Positions 1-9,596 are shown, numbered from the stretch's first letter. The stretch is DNA of 64,000 nt from Tyzzerella sp. (GCA_017416155.1 JAFQDE010000013.1:24431-88430); one strand, 5' to 3'. Program-made: numbers and translations. Notes: generated from the sequence alone by a model not told the origin.

Positions 1-978
1 TATTTTCAGTAATTCATCCGGTGCGGGCCTGTCTAAAAATCTCTTTTCCTCTCCACCGAGAATCAATCTTGCACTATCCGCCGTTGTTCTTCCGAGCAAG
101 GTTGCCTGAATACTGAGTTCTTCATATCTTTGCACCAATTCTTCTCCGCGTTCCGCAAATATAATAACACTTCCCGCAGATGTCAACTGATACGGATTCA
201 AATGACAGAACTCACAGACTTCCACCGTCTCCTGACGAATTGCCATTTGTTTCAGTTCCACTTCCATACCTACGTCGGATGCCTCTGCCATTTCCCAGAG
301 CGTTGCAAGAATACCTCCCGCTGTAATCTGTTGCATGGCGGATGCCCCGTATTCTTTAGCTACTTGAATGGCTTCCGTTGAAAATAGTTCTGACTCCATG
401 TGACGAATCGTATTCAAAAAAGTCGGAACGAATCTTTTTGATAATTCTTCTTCTTTTTCCCGCATCGCGCGAAATGTTCCCTCAAGTCCAATCCATTTTA
501 AAAGCACAATATCTTGATTAGCACTTCCCATATTGCTCTGAAGGAATTCTCCTTTTTTTATCACACCCACACCGTTCATGTGTACAACAGCCTTGCTAAT
601 AACAGGACTCACTTCTGCCTTCGCGCACAGAATCTGAACAGCATGTGTGCTTCCGGCTCGTTCGATATACTCCATCATGGACTTCAAACGAGACTCATAA
701 GCATATGGCGGAAGCATAATATGCACACTCGCGCCTATCATCTGTGCACCTCTGGTCGCCAGGTCATTCATCACATGAGCGAGTGCAAACACGCCCAAAT
801 CCTTCTCGTCTCCATACAAAACTGTATCCGAAACCAAAATCTCCTCGTCTTCTTCACAAGTTATCCCATAACACATTTCCCATGCGGAAGGTTCAAAGAT
901 AGCTTCTTCTCTATGAAATTGTAACGGTTTTAACATAGAACGCTTCAAAACAGTCTGCGATACCTTACCTATTTTCAT
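1..978 (-). CDS. HypE-like AIR synthase family protein (partial, 3' end beyond window)
   Basis: The reading frame opens at 978 (MKIGKVSQTVLKRS) and runs without a stop to the left edge, giving 326 codons. The opening and the layout (KxG-KVSNTVLKRSVLKP-type start, a mid-protein run LGVFALAHVMNDLATRGA, a late GGILATLWEMAEAS stretch) match the AIR synthase/HypE-related proteins common in Lachnospiraceae. In true HypE or ThiL the N-terminal half holds a metal/ATP-binding GDDAA-type motif; here that stretch reads GITCEEDEEILVSDTV and keeps only the trailing Asp. No hydrogenase maturation genes lie in view, so the substrate is unknown. It sits 10 bp downstream of the VanW-family gene and may share its transcript. 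Family assignment is moderately sure; function is not. Confidence 0.7.
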   Translation of the reverse strand, partial: MKIGKVSQTVLKRSMLKPLQFHREEAIFEPSAWEMCYGITCEEDEEILVSDTVLYGDEKDLGVFALAHVMNDLATRGAQMIGASVHIMLPPYAYESRLKSMMEYIERAGSTHAVQILCAKAEVSPVISKAVVHMNGVGVIKKGEFLQSNMGSANQDIVLLKWIGLEGTFRAMREKEEELSKRFVPTFLNTIRHMESELFSTEAIQVAKEYGASAMQQITAGGILATLWEMAEASDVGMEVELKQMAIRQETVEVCEFCHLNPYQLTSAGSVIIFAERGEELVQRYEELSIQATLLGRTTADSARLILGGEEKRFLDRPAPDELLKI

Positions 979-987
979 AAATACCTC

Positions 988-2544
988 TTATTGTTGTGGT
1001 GCCTCTTCCGGCTTCGGTGTTCCGGACGTCTCCGCTGAAATCAAGGCTTGCGCCTCAGCAATAGCCGCCTTAATCTTTGCTTCATTCTTTGTTGCAATCG
1101 CATTTTTTACAATTGCAACTGCCTCTGCATTATCAGAACCTATGCCAACGTGGTATGTTGCAGGAGATGCTTTGTAACTGCTCTTATTAAACTCCTCCCT
1201 ACTCACTTCAACACCATTTTCTGTGACAACCTTCCAAAGTTTTGCCTTAATTCCCATATGAGCAGAAACCGCTTTCTTATAGGTTCCAATCGGGTCTTTT
1301 GTGGACACAAATTTCTTGCCCGGATCCGTTGTGCTAAGGGTCTCGCTAACATAAGACACCTTGCGGTTTGAAGGTCTTGATTCCTTTCCGTAAACAGTGA
1401 AAGTAAGCTTACCTCCCTTAGTAATTCCTTCAATATAAATTGGTGCATCCGTATTGTTCTTAATCTTAAGATCTAATACACCTTCCGAAATCGCCGCATC
1501 CATAGATGGTTTGACATAATCAACAATCATAGAGTGTGACGAGCGCTCTACAATCTCAAGTTCTGCTAAAATCACCGCGTTGTATAAGGTAGTAGAGACT
1601 TGACAAACACCACCCCCATAACTCTCTACAGTCTCACCATTTAGGTAAGAACCTGCCTCCAAATATCCATTTGCGGCGTTTCGAGAGCCCATGGAATCAC
1701 TTGCTGACATCACCTCTCCAGGCATCAAAATTGTGCCGTTGATACGAGATGTAGCATTGGCGACATTCTTTCCTCGATTATTGTTCGCCTTAAAGGTTGT
1801 ACTGAAAGTTCCAAGCACATCCTTGACCTGTTGCAATTGTTCTTTCGTAATGTTAGGCTCATCCACAGTTGTCACTAAGTTGATGGTCTCAACGCCTTTG
1901 TACTTCCAATCGTTACCAAAGTGTTCATTGATAATCTGTGCCGATTTTTCCAAGTCAACTTTAACACCTGATTTCCCATCTGTAATTACAAATTGACCAT
2001 TTTCACGTTTGATGGTTGCATTAATTGCTGCCCCTTCTAATCTGAAAAATTTCTCAGAGATTACCTTCGTGGTTGTTTCGGTGTCAACTTCAAAGGAAGC
2101 ATCAATCGTTACCGGCTTTACCACTTTGTCTTTTAAAGACTTTATCTGCTGATAACGCGCATAAATGGAACCTTTTTTTCCATATGAAACTGCTTCTTTT
2201 ACCAGTTTGTCTACATCTTGCATCTGAAAACCGAGTTCCTCCAAAGACACTTCTGCCTCGCTCTCCTCGGCAACCAGTTTGATTTTCTTTGCTTGGTATT
2301 CTGCCACAAACTCTTCCAATGCTTTCTTGGCCTTCTTGGCGTTCATACCAGACACATCCACAGTCTCTATGTATATATTGTCCCAAATGATATCTGCAGC
2401 CACTTTATTTACTGCATTTTTCATTGCAAAATACATGACAAGAAATGCGATCAAAGCCACACCCAAGACACTTGTTGCCCATATTAGTGCACGTCTCTTG
2501 AATGACACTCCTCTTCTTCTATGCCTTCTTCCTCGTCTTGCCAT
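988..2544 (-). CDS. VanW family protein, membrane-anchored
   Basis: 518 aa. A very basic N-terminus (RRGRRHRRRG) is followed by one membrane segment at about residues 23-42, then a periplasm-facing or cell-wall region with a peptidoglycan-binding-4-like domain (about 60-220) and the VanW domain (about 250-390), whose GGGVCQVSTTLYNA signature lies near residue 310. The tail is Ala/Glu/Pro-rich. VanW proteins occur in some vancomycin-resistance clusters but are mainly chromosomal cell-envelope proteins of unknown activity; there are no van resistance ligases here. The start at 2544 has a GGAGG ribosome site. A 33-aa membrane peptide gene lies 19 bp upstream on the same strand. Confidence 0.88.
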   Translation of the reverse strand: MARRGRRHRRRGVSFKRRALIWATSVLGVALIAFLVMYFAMKNAVNKVAADIIWDNIYIETVDVSGMNAKKAKKALEEFVAEYQAKKIKLVAEESEAEVSLEELGFQMQDVDKLVKEAVSYGKKGSIYARYQQIKSLKDKVVKPVTIDASFEVDTETTTKVISEKFFRLEGAAINATIKRENGQFVITDGKSGVKVDLEKSAQIINEHFGNDWKYKGVETINLVTTVDEPNITKEQLQQVKDVLGTFSTTFKANNNRGKNVANATSRINGTILMPGEVMSASDSMGSRNAANGYLEAGSYLNGETVESYGGGVCQVSTTLYNAVILAELEIVERSSHSMIVDYVKPSMDAAISEGVLDLKIKNNTDAPIYIEGITKGGKLTFTVYGKESRPSNRKVSYVSETLSTTDPGKKFVSTKDPIGTYKKAVSAHMGIKAKLWKVVTENGVEVSREEFNKSSYKASPATYHVGIGSDNAEAVAIVKNAIATKNEAKIKAAIAEAQALISAETSGTPKPEEAPQQ

Positions 2545-2563
2545 TCTTTTTCCTCCAATTTTA

Positions 2564-2665
2564 TTATATCAAATACGGAATAATAGACCCCGCCACCATA
2601 GCTATGATAAGTATCAATATGATAACTGCTATTGCTCTTTTTGCTTTTGGATTATGCATGTTCAT
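2564..2665 (-). CDS. 33-aa single-pass membrane peptide (DUF4044-like)
   Basis: A short frame with a strong GGGAGG site 8 bases before ATG. It encodes MNMHNPKAKR followed by a hydrophobic run of about 20 residues (AIAVIILILIIAMVAGSIIP) and a three-residue tail, so a basic cytoplasmic N-terminus and one membrane helix. The size and shape resemble the tiny DUF4044-type proteins of Firmicutes. It precedes the VanW gene by 19 bp and probably shares its mRNA. It is too short for ordinary gene calling; the ribosome site and hydrophobic pattern are the main support. Confidence 0.6.
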   Translation of the reverse strand: MNMHNPKAKRAIAVIILILIIAMVAGSIIPYLI

Positions 2666-2733
2666 CTTCTTTGTCCTCCCAAAGTAATACTTCTTTTTAT
2701 TGTAACGTGTTTGACCATTTTTTGCAAGTTTTC

Positions 2734-4365
2734 TTACAGATATACTATGCTTCTATTTTCATAATCAAACAACATTAGACAGTCCTTCCTACGGCAGTCT
2801 CCTGCTACGTCATAATGGAACATCTCAACGTGTGACATCTTGCCTTGCTCCCGCTTAACCTCCTTGGAAACTGTATAGTCTCCCGCAAAAGCCGGCCTAC
2901 TTTTTACACGTTCTCGCAGATACATATCAAAGACCAACAGTTCTCTGTAAAGTTCTTCCTGCTCAGTGTGTCTTTCCTTTATAAACTCCAACAAAATCTC
3001 GTATCGTCGCACTCTGGAATGGCTCATCATATGGAGCGTATGCTGTTCGTAGTAGGTGCCTAATTCACAATACATCTGATATGGAGAAGAAAACTCCTTC
3101 TCCAGCTGGCGTAAGGTGTACGCAAACTGTCCGCTGTTATAATACACTTCCACCATCTCTTCTACCTTCTTGAGTTCTAAAACATCTTCATAACTCAGCC
3201 ATTTCGTATAAAGCACCTCGTAAGGCGGTTTACTTTGGTACACAAGTCCATAGTTTTCCTTCTGTTCTTCCATATAGGAACCCTTCAGCACCTTTAAGAA
3301 GCCTAATTGCAATTGCTCCGGGTACAATCGATAGACATCATTGAAAGATTTCTTAAAACTCTCCAAATCCTCATACGGCAAACCTGCAATCAAGTCCAAA
3401 TGCTGATGCACATTTTTCATCTGACTAATACGCTTTGCAATTCTTGCAACCTCAGAGAACTTCATGGTTCTGCGAATCTCTTTTATCGTCACTTCGTTCG
3501 TAGACTGTACACCAATCTCTAACTGAATGAGTCCCGGCCGCATCTGCTCAATCAACTGCAACTCCTCTTCATTCAACAAATCTGCAGCAACCTCAAAGTG
3601 AAAGTTGGTAATTCCTTTGTCATGCTCCATCAGATAACGCCAAATTGCCATCGCATGCTTGTGATTACAATTGAACGTGCGGTCCACAAATTTCACTTGA
3701 GGAACTTCCTCATCAATAAAGAATTGCAATTCTTTTTTTACTAAGTTTATATCACGAAATCGCAGACATTTATCCACAGACGAAAGACAATAACTACAAG
3801 AAAATGGGCATCCACGACTGGACTCGTAATAGATAATCTTGTTCTTGAAATCTTCCATATCCTCATACACAAAAGGAACCGTACTCAAATCAATCACCGG
3901 CCTCCATGCATTTACATGAATACTCTTATCTTCATCCCGATATGCAACCCCCATAATGTCCTTTAATGGATTTCCCCCACTATGATAATGCTGCATCAAC
4001 TCCAGGAATGTCTCTTCTCCTTCACCAAACATCACACCAGTCACTTCCGGCAAACGTTCAAGGACATCCTCGGAATCGTAGGACACCTCCGGCCCGCCAA
4101 CCCAGATTGGAAGCTCCGGCATCAGTTTTCGAATCTCTCTAATAATGCTCTCCACATAAGTCAGATTCCAAATGTAACACGAAAAGCACAAGATGTCCGG
4201 CTTCTTCTTATACAGATCCATCAGAATGTCATTCATCTGCTGGTTAATCGTATATTCTACAATACTAATCTCCTCTCGATACTGTTTGGCATAAGTCCTA
4301 AGACTGTACACCGCCAGATTGGAATGTATATACTTAGCATTAATAGCTACAAGTATGGTCTTCAT
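2734..4365 (-). CDS. B12-binding-domain radical SAM protein (DUF4080 type)
   Basis: 543 aa. Residues 1-140 look like a cobalamin-binding Rossmann domain (MKTILVAINAKYIHSN at the start, WVGGPEVSYD near 90). The radical SAM cluster motif CPFSCSYC lies near residue 187 and coordinates a 4Fe-4S cluster used to cleave S-adenosylmethionine. A C-terminal DUF4080-like region follows (about 390-540). These proteins are predicted cobalamin-dependent radical SAM methyltransferases or related enzymes; the substrate is unknown. It appears to be a single gene: a 68-bp gap separates it from the 33-aa membrane peptide gene downstream, and the SRP RNA gene lies upstream on the same strand. Confidence 0.85.
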   Translation of the reverse strand: MKTILVAINAKYIHSNLAVYSLRTYAKQYREEISIVEYTINQQMNDILMDLYKKKPDILCFSCYIWNLTYVESIIREIRKLMPELPIWVGGPEVSYDSEDVLERLPEVTGVMFGEGEETFLELMQHYHSGGNPLKDIMGVAYRDEDKSIHVNAWRPVIDLSTVPFVYEDMEDFKNKIIYYESSRGCPFSCSYCLSSVDKCLRFRDINLVKKELQFFIDEEVPQVKFVDRTFNCNHKHAMAIWRYLMEHDKGITNFHFEVAADLLNEEELQLIEQMRPGLIQLEIGVQSTNEVTIKEIRRTMKFSEVARIAKRISQMKNVHQHLDLIAGLPYEDLESFKKSFNDVYRLYPEQLQLGFLKVLKGSYMEEQKENYGLVYQSKPPYEVLYTKWLSYEDVLELKKVEEMVEVYYNSGQFAYTLRQLEKEFSSPYQMYCELGTYYEQHTLHMMSHSRVRRYEILLEFIKERHTEQEELYRELLVFDMYLRERVKSRPAFAGDYTVSKEVKREQGKMSHVEMFHYDVAGDCRRKDCLMLFDYENRSIVYL

Positions 4366-4448
4366 AGTCCACCTCTTTTGGTAAAAAAAAATGTCATTGT
4401 ATCATCAGTCTCTCAACCAGTAATGCAATAACACTTGTTCTGTCTTCT

Positions 4449-4715
4449 TTACGTGCGTTGCACTTCGAACTCCTTTCACGAACGTTACCTCTGCAGTTAA
4501 CTCAGCCCAGGCACCCTTGCGGCACCCGGAAGGTTCTACTTAGTGCTGCTTCGTTCCCGACCTGACACGGTTCATAGATTTCCGTCGCGCAAGACCCAAA
4601 CCTCTACGCCACTTGCAGAGGGCAGCTTCACAAAAGAAAGCCCTCCATGCAACATCACCCCTACTATAGCGGATTGTAGGTACAAGGTACCGCTAACACC
4701 CCGGCTGCACGGTTA
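4449..4715 (-). ncRNA. ffs: Signal recognition particle RNA, large bacterial type
   Basis: Read on the minus strand, the region contains the universal SRP domain IV hairpin (GTGTCAGGTC-GGGAACGAAGCAGCAC, about 4533-4565). Alu-domain-like sequence lies on either side, including the 5' block GCCGGGGTGTTAGCGGTACC. The 5' end (ACCGTGC) can pair with the 3' end (GCACGT). A TATAAT-like -10 box lies just upstream (about 4718-4724). The length of about 267 nt fits the Bacillus/Clostridium form with an Alu domain. Exact ends are estimated. Confidence 0.92.
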
Positions 4716-4744
4716 CTAATTATACTATCTTTTTCGTGTGAATG

Positions 4745-5215
4745 TCAATGCTCTTGGCGTTTTTTCTCACGTAATTCTTGAAAAAAATGTTTCATCATTT
4801 GACTGCATTCGTCACCCAAAACACCAATTTCCAATTCCACCTGATGATTGAATTCTTCTATCTGTAATAAATTTAAAATAGAACCGGCACATCCCGCCTT
4901 AGGATTCATACAGCCAATCACTACTTTTTTCATGCGCGACTGTACAATGGCGCCGGAACACATCTGGCACGGCTCTAAAGTTACATACATCGTGCAGTCC
5001 TCAAGCCTCCAGTCTCCCATCCTCTTGCAAGCTTTCCGAATAGCCGCAATCTCGGCGTGCGCCAACACATTTTTATCAATGGTTCTGCGATTATATCCAC
5101 GTCCTATGATATTCCCATCATAGACAATCACGCATCCGATTGGAACTTCTCCAAGGGCATACGCCTTTTTTGCCTGCCTTATGGCCTCTTTCATATATTT
5201 CTCATCTTGATTCAT
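4745..5215 (-). CDS. tadA: tRNA-specific adenosine deaminase
   Basis: 156 aa, the usual length. It deaminates the wobble adenosine (A34) of tRNA-Arg(ACG) to inosine. The zinc and catalytic motifs are intact: HAEIAAI near residue 51 (His ligand and catalytic Glu) and PCQMCSGA near residue 82 (two Cys ligands). It lies immediately upstream of the SRP RNA gene in the direction of transcription, an arrangement common in clostridia. Confidence 0.95.
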   Translation of the reverse strand: MNQDEKYMKEAIRQAKKAYALGEVPIGCVIVYDGNIIGRGYNRRTIDKNVLAHAEIAAIRKACKRMGDWRLEDCTMYVTLEPCQMCSGAIVQSRMKKVVIGCMNPKAGCAGSILNLLQIEEFNHQVELEIGVLGDECSQMMKHFFQELREKKRQEH

Positions 5216-5258
5216 CTGTTGTTCACCTGTTTTGATTCTTTCTGCTTTCTATTATACC

Positions 5259-5897
5259 CTATCCTTTCGGAATCTGTCGACACCAATATCCGAAATCTTC
5301 ATAGGTATTTTTTTCATTCTCCTCTAACTGAATCTCATTATTTGTGAGTCTTCGAAACTTTGGAAATCCAAACGCACTAGCCGCCTCCTGCTCCTTCTCA
5401 TGAAAAATTCCGGGAACACCAATCAAAACATTTCCGTCTTCCTCTATATAAAGTAAATGATGATAGTTGTAAAAACCATGCAAAAGAAAACTGTTATTTG
5501 CAATTCTCCATTCTCTTCGCGGCAACCGAGACAATCCTTGCCTTTGAATCTTTTCATAAGTGACGTTACGTGGTGTGATGTATTCCTCTATTTCCCTCTC
5601 CTGTTCCTCGATAGGTTCTTGTGGTGTCACCTGCGTTGTTGGTACTTGCATTGTTGTTTCCAGCATTAAATTATTCTGTGAAGGTTCTTCCTCCACTTCA
5701 AACAGTTCGTCCTCCCAGCCCGCAGTATACTTCTCACCACTATCTCTTCGAAATACAATTCCCACGACATCGTCTATCTCATTCGCATAGATATGTACCA
5801 CACTTTTATTCATTGATTCTTCTATCTTCAAAAATCCGAGGTTGCGGGCCCTTCTACCGTTACGGTACTCATACAAATATTGCTTATTCTGCTCCAT
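5259..5897 (-). CDS. DUF6128-like protein of unknown function
   Basis: 212 aa from the ATG at 5897 (MEQNKQYLYEYRNGRRARNLG), chosen because AAGGAG lies 8 bases upstream; a longer frame to 5942 has no ribosome site. The N-terminal 70 residues look like a small beta-rich domain. A Glu/Pro/Thr-rich linker (about 75-125) leads to a C-terminal domain with FLLHGFYNYHHLLY and VLIGVPGIFHEKEQEAASAFGF. There is no signal peptide or membrane segment, so it is probably cytoplasmic. The layout matches Lachnospiraceae proteins named DUF6128; function is not known. Confidence 0.6.
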   Translation of the reverse strand: MEQNKQYLYEYRNGRRARNLGFLKIEESMNKSVVHIYANEIDDVVGIVFRRDSGEKYTAGWEDELFEVEEEPSQNNLMLETTMQVPTTQVTPQEPIEEQEREIEEYITPRNVTYEKIQRQGLSRLPRREWRIANNSFLLHGFYNYHHLLYIEEDGNVLIGVPGIFHEKEQEAASAFGFPKFRRLTNNEIQLEENEKNTYEDFGYWCRQIPKG

Positions 5898-5950
5898 ACA
5901 TAATCTCCTTTTCGAACACAGTCTACTATTTAATGTATTCATCTTGTCCG

Positions 5951-5983
5951 AAAAAAAGAACCCGGGATTTTCTCCCGAGTTCT
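5951..5983 (-). terminator. Intrinsic terminator after the dGTPase gene
   Basis: On the minus strand AGAACTCGGGA and TCCCGGGTTCT form an 11-bp stem with a 5-base loop and are followed by a run of seven T. It starts 2 bp after the dGTPase stop codon. Confidence 0.88.
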
Positions 5984-5984
5984 A

Positions 5985-7394
5985 CTATATAATTGCATTT
6001 AATTCCTGATACAATCTCTTCGCATAACTATCCGTCATACCGCATATATAATCCGTGACAAGCAAGAATCTTAAATACAGTTTTTCGGCCTCACTTTTTC
6101 CTTCTGCCTGCTTGTGGTATGCACTCTTATAGTTTTCTGAAATAAATGACACCAATCTCTTCTCAATTTCACCCATTTTTACCTCTGTGTCATAATAGAG
6201 CACTGCATGTACGAATTTATCTATGAGGAAATTAAGTATCACGGACTCCGCAACCTCCATCTTATAAATAGTCGGTGTCGCGAACACCCTGCGATATGCC
6301 ATGTCGCCAAGCAAATGCATCAAGCCTTCTCCGTAAGTTCCGCTGAAAATATCTTTTTCATAGGTTCCATTCATAATCGCATCATAATTCTTAGTAAAGC
6401 CAAACGTTGCGCAATTAATCAAAAATCCCTGCATCTGCACAATCCAATTCTTTACCGCATATTCTTCCGGATTCTTAACGCCACGTTGAATACCACTCTG
6501 ATACTTATGTTCTAATTTTTCCAATGGCTTAAACGTATTGTTCGGTTCTCTCTCCTCAAGAGCCTTAAGTTCTTCCTTCAACTGATGATAAGAAATAAAT
6601 CCTTTTACAAATGCATCTTCAATGTCTGCAGTCTTATAAGCAATGTCGTCTGCCGCTTCTAAGATAAATGTGAGCGGATGACGCTTCCCTTCGGTTCCCG
6701 TTTCCTTAGCAATCACCTGATAAACATCTTGGTCTGCAAGATAATAACCCATCTTCTTGTCTTTGATATTGCCGGTAGTCTTATCAATTCCTGTTGACGA
6801 GACCGGATATTTCACAATCGTATTGAGAAGCGCATAAGTCAGATTCATTCCGTTTTCATCTACCAGATAATGGAGTTTGGTTACGAGGCGCAGAGCCTGT
6901 GCATTTCCTTCAAAATGATAGAAATCCTCCTTCATCTGCTCTGTAAGAATGCTCTCTACCAGTTTTCCTTCGTACATCATGGTTGAAAGATTTTTCTTAA
7001 ACCAATCACGAATAATACATTCTCCAAAATGACCGAATGGCGGATTACCTATATCATGAATCAGTCCTGCACATTCAAGAATATGGCAAATCTCCTCTTT
7101 ATGCCTCCATGTAAAACCGGGATCTTTGATATATGTCAGAATATATTCGCCAATATTTTGTCCCAATGATTTTCCATAGGAGGAAACCTCAAGAGAATGT
7201 GTTAACCTTGTACGTATAAAGTCACTCTTATCTAGTGGGAAAACTTGTGTCTTATCCTGAAGTCTGCGGAAAGAAGCACTTCCGATAATTCGATGGTAAT
7301 CTTTCTCAAACTCACTGCGCAAATCCTCTTTTGACTTTGTACTGCCTACCGCTTCACGATGCCTTTTGGTAGATAATAACTTCTCCCAATTCAT
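5985..7394 (-). CDS. dgt: Deoxyguanosinetriphosphate triphosphohydrolase (dGTPase)
   Basis: 469 aa from the ATG at 7394 (MNWEKLLSTKRHREAVG), which has an AAGGAAGAG site; the longer start at 7412 looks less likely. It hydrolyses dGTP to deoxyguanosine and triphosphate. The HD-domain metal ligands are visible: the TRLTHSLEVSSYG His near residue 66 and HDIGNPPFGHFGE near residue 111. The FRRLQDKTQVFPL segment before the domain is typical. It follows the HTH gene by 21 bp and ends in a strong terminator, so it closes the operon that begins with the carboxypeptidase gene. Confidence 0.92.
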   Translation of the reverse strand: MNWEKLLSTKRHREAVGSTKSKEDLRSEFEKDYHRIIGSASFRRLQDKTQVFPLDKSDFIRTRLTHSLEVSSYGKSLGQNIGEYILTYIKDPGFTWRHKEEICHILECAGLIHDIGNPPFGHFGECIIRDWFKKNLSTMMYEGKLVESILTEQMKEDFYHFEGNAQALRLVTKLHYLVDENGMNLTYALLNTIVKYPVSSTGIDKTTGNIKDKKMGYYLADQDVYQVIAKETGTEGKRHPLTFILEAADDIAYKTADIEDAFVKGFISYHQLKEELKALEEREPNNTFKPLEKLEHKYQSGIQRGVKNPEEYAVKNWIVQMQGFLINCATFGFTKNYDAIMNGTYEKDIFSGTYGEGLMHLLGDMAYRRVFATPTIYKMEVAESVILNFLIDKFVHAVLYYDTEVKMGEIEKRLVSFISENYKSAYHKQAEGKSEAEKLYLRFLLVTDYICGMTDSYAKRLYQELNAII

Positions 7395-7415
7395 AACATC
7401 TCTTCCTTTCACTGC

Positions 7416-8102
7416 CTAGTCCAAATAAATCGGTGGTCTGTAATCTTTTCCAAGCAATTGTTTCTTTCTCTCCTGGTAACCGAGGAATGCCCACTCTGTC
7501 ATATCCGTCCACTTGTGTTGTTCTCTATCGTATACCTGAACATAGCCAATTTTCTTCGGATGCATACGAACACTGTTTGTCTCGTACTCTTTTCTTGTAT
7601 ATGGATTAATTTCACCGACTGTCTGCTCTTCTTTGATATTTGCAGATGCGCCTGTCTCCAGACTACCTTTTCTAAAATATCCTTTGATTCCCTGACGAAG
7701 AATATCTCTTTCTCTTGTGTCTTCTTGCGAAACAACAAGCTCTTCTTCCACCGGTTCCACAACATCTCCCTGCGTCGGTTCTGCAACTTCTTCTGTCATC
7801 GGCTCTTCAATCACAGACTCTACCAACTCTCCAATTGTGATGTCTCTCGTCTCATGATCCTCTGCTTCAGGCTTCACCACCTCTGGTCCCATGATGCTGA
7901 GTGTAAATGTGCACCCAAGAATATCTGCAATCATTCTCATATCCTGCTCCTGGAAATTGTCTCTTCCCAATCGCTGTGTCATATTTTGGCGAGACATCGG
8001 TTTCCCCGTATACTTTTCCACTTCTTCTGCCAGCTGCTTAATAGTCATGCCTTTTCGACTTAAAATAATCTTTACCTGTTCTCCAAACGTCAAATTCATC
8101 AT
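7416..8102 (-). CDS. HTH protein, Cro/CI-like N-terminus
   Basis: 228 aa. The N-terminal 60 residues form a lambda-repressor-like helix-turn-helix (GEQVKIILSRKGMTIKQLAE, then PMSRQNMTQRLGRDNF). The middle is a Glu/Val-rich acidic linker (about 75-130), and the tail has NPYTRKEYETNSVRMHPKKIGYVQVYD and WAFLGYQERKK. AGGAGG lies 8 bases before the ATG at 8102. The gene begins 1 bp after the stop of the D,D-carboxypeptidase, so the two are almost certainly co-transcribed. It may be a DNA-binding regulator; its target is unknown. Confidence 0.7.
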   Translation of the reverse strand: MMNLTFGEQVKIILSRKGMTIKQLAEEVEKYTGKPMSRQNMTQRLGRDNFQEQDMRMIADILGCTFTLSIMGPEVVKPEAEDHETRDITIGELVESVIEEPMTEEVAEPTQGDVVEPVEEELVVSQEDTRERDILRQGIKGYFRKGSLETGASANIKEEQTVGEINPYTRKEYETNSVRMHPKKIGYVQVYDREQHKWTDMTEWAFLGYQERKKQLLGKDYRPPIYLD

Positions 8103-8103
8103 T

Positions 8104-8982
8104 CTATTGACCTCCTTCTTCCGCTTGATAGTGCTCTTGCAGATACTCTTCTAAAGTAACACCGAGTTGCTTAATCTTCGCCGCGTGTTCTTCTCCAACA
8201 TAGCGGTAATGCCATGGCTCATAAATAATTCCTGTAATATTTGTCTTTTCCGGCGGATACCGCAAAATAAAGCCATATTTATAACAATTTTCAGCAAGCC
8301 ACTGTGCTTCCTTTGTTTCTTCCTGTTTCTCATCTAATTCTGTATACTGGTTTGAGATTAAATCGAGTGCCAGCCCCAAAGCATGCTCACTTGTTCCCGG
8401 AATTGCTACATTCAAAGTCGTCTCCTCATAAGCCTTCCAGTAACTCATTCCACTCTTGACACGCTCTTTCATGGAATCTCCAAACACCTGCTCTTGCCGC
8501 TCAACCGAACGGTAAGCTGAGCAAATCTCCACATGAAGTCCTTCCTTCTCCGCATCGGAAAGCATCTTTCGAGTTGCATTTGCGATTCTGGTATCCACAC
8601 TATATCCCGGCTGAATCTCTGTCAATTCCGGAACATACCCCTCCTCCATCGGATGCAAACCATTGACAAGCACAAGGTTCCATGGAAGTTCTACCGAATG
8701 GTCGTGAAGCTGATCCTGTAAAGCATATAACTCCTTTTCCACAGAATCCAGTTTTTCTTCCGCCTTCTTCTGTACCTTTGCAACCGCCTCCTGCACTTTC
8801 TTTTCGGACCTTTTCTTTTCCGAAGCCTTTCCGATTCCGTTGCCCATAAAACATCCTGCCAGTAATGCTATCATGGCAACTATCGCCAATTTCTTTTGGG
8901 TCGGTGACATGCGACGGATTTTCCGTCTGATTCCTTTGATGCACCAGCCAATATATTTCATAATCGTCATTAAAACCTTCAT
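8104..8982 (-). CDS. D-alanyl-D-alanine carboxypeptidase, VanY family
   Basis: 292 aa. A basic N-terminus and one membrane anchor (about residues 32-50) are followed by a coiled-coil-like stretch (VAKVQKKAEEKLDSVEKELYALQDQL). The M15B peptidase domain follows, with SEHALGLALDL (zinc ligands His and Asp) near residue 199 and EPWHYRYVG (catalytic Glu, zinc His) near residue 255. It would trim the terminal D-Ala from peptidoglycan stem peptides outside the membrane. First gene of a carboxypeptidase-HTH-dGTPase operon. Confidence 0.9.
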   Translation of the reverse strand: MKVLMTIMKYIGWCIKGIRRKIRRMSPTQKKLAIVAMIALLAGCFMGNGIGKASEKKRSEKKVQEAVAKVQKKAEEKLDSVEKELYALQDQLHDHSVELPWNLVLVNGLHPMEEGYVPELTEIQPGYSVDTRIANATRKMLSDAEKEGLHVEICSAYRSVERQEQVFGDSMKERVKSGMSYWKAYEETTLNVAIPGTSEHALGLALDLISNQYTELDEKQEETKEAQWLAENCYKYGFILRYPPEKTNITGIIYEPWHYRYVGEEHAAKIKQLGVTLEEYLQEHYQAEEGGQ

Positions 8983-9059
8983 TTCTTATTTCCCCTTAAA
9001 CAACCTACATCCATCATATCATAGAAACTTTTATATTTCTATGAAAATTTTTATAAATC

Positions 9060-9596
9060 TTACTTCCCCAATATTTTCCCGCGAAATCTCCCCCATATCT
9101 GCGCTTGAAAATATCGATATGCCATGTCATAGATATAGAATACCGCTTGTCCCAAGAATAGGAGCAGCATTGCGGACAATCCGTTTATTTTACCTGTAAA
9201 CAGAATGCGTGGTGCCAAAAACAGTGTCGGCACATAGAGCAGATTAAATATAAAATACTTTCCAATCCATAAAACGACCATTCTGTTTTTTACTTTTTCA
9301 CTCCCGGCAAGCTGCTCCCACAGCCATTCGGCCAACCAAATATAAATACCCATTCCTGCAAGCGTGAAACAATATAGTTTACTAGGCGCAACTAAAAAAT
9401 TCAATCCTGTACTTGCAACCAAGAATGCGAATCCTAGTTTCAGGCCCCACTCGCGAACAGCAATTCCAACACAAAAAGACGCAGCTCCAATAAAAAACAA
9501 ACTGCTTGTCTCAACTACCGAACTCAACAACATCATAATAACAGAAAAGGCCACCAGCAATCCCGCTGTGGCCATCTTTTTTGTTCCTACATACAT
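9060..9596 (-). CDS. Multi-pass membrane protein of unknown function
   Basis: 178 aa from the ATG at 9596, which has a GGAGGAG site about 10 bases upstream inside the end of the J-domain gene; the 9620 start lacks a site. About six hydrophobic segments are visible (for example [59 protein letters not shown]). I do not recognise the family. It overlaps the J-domain gene by 10 bp and so appears translationally coupled to it. Confidence 0.65.
   Translation of the reverse strand: MYVGTKKMATAGLLVAFSVIMMLLSSVVETSSLFFIGAASFCVGIAVREWGLKLGFAFLVASTGLNFLVAPSKLYCFTLAGMGIYIWLAEWLWEQLAGSEKVKNRMVVLWIGKYFIFNLLYVPTLFLAPRILFTGKINGLSAMLLLFLGQAVFYIYDMAYRYFQAQIWGRFRGKILGK

Noticed and set aside
988-2544. Vancomycin-resistance gene cluster
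   Set aside because: VanW-family and VanY-family proteins are common chromosomal envelope proteins; there are no VanH/A/X or VanR/S genes here.
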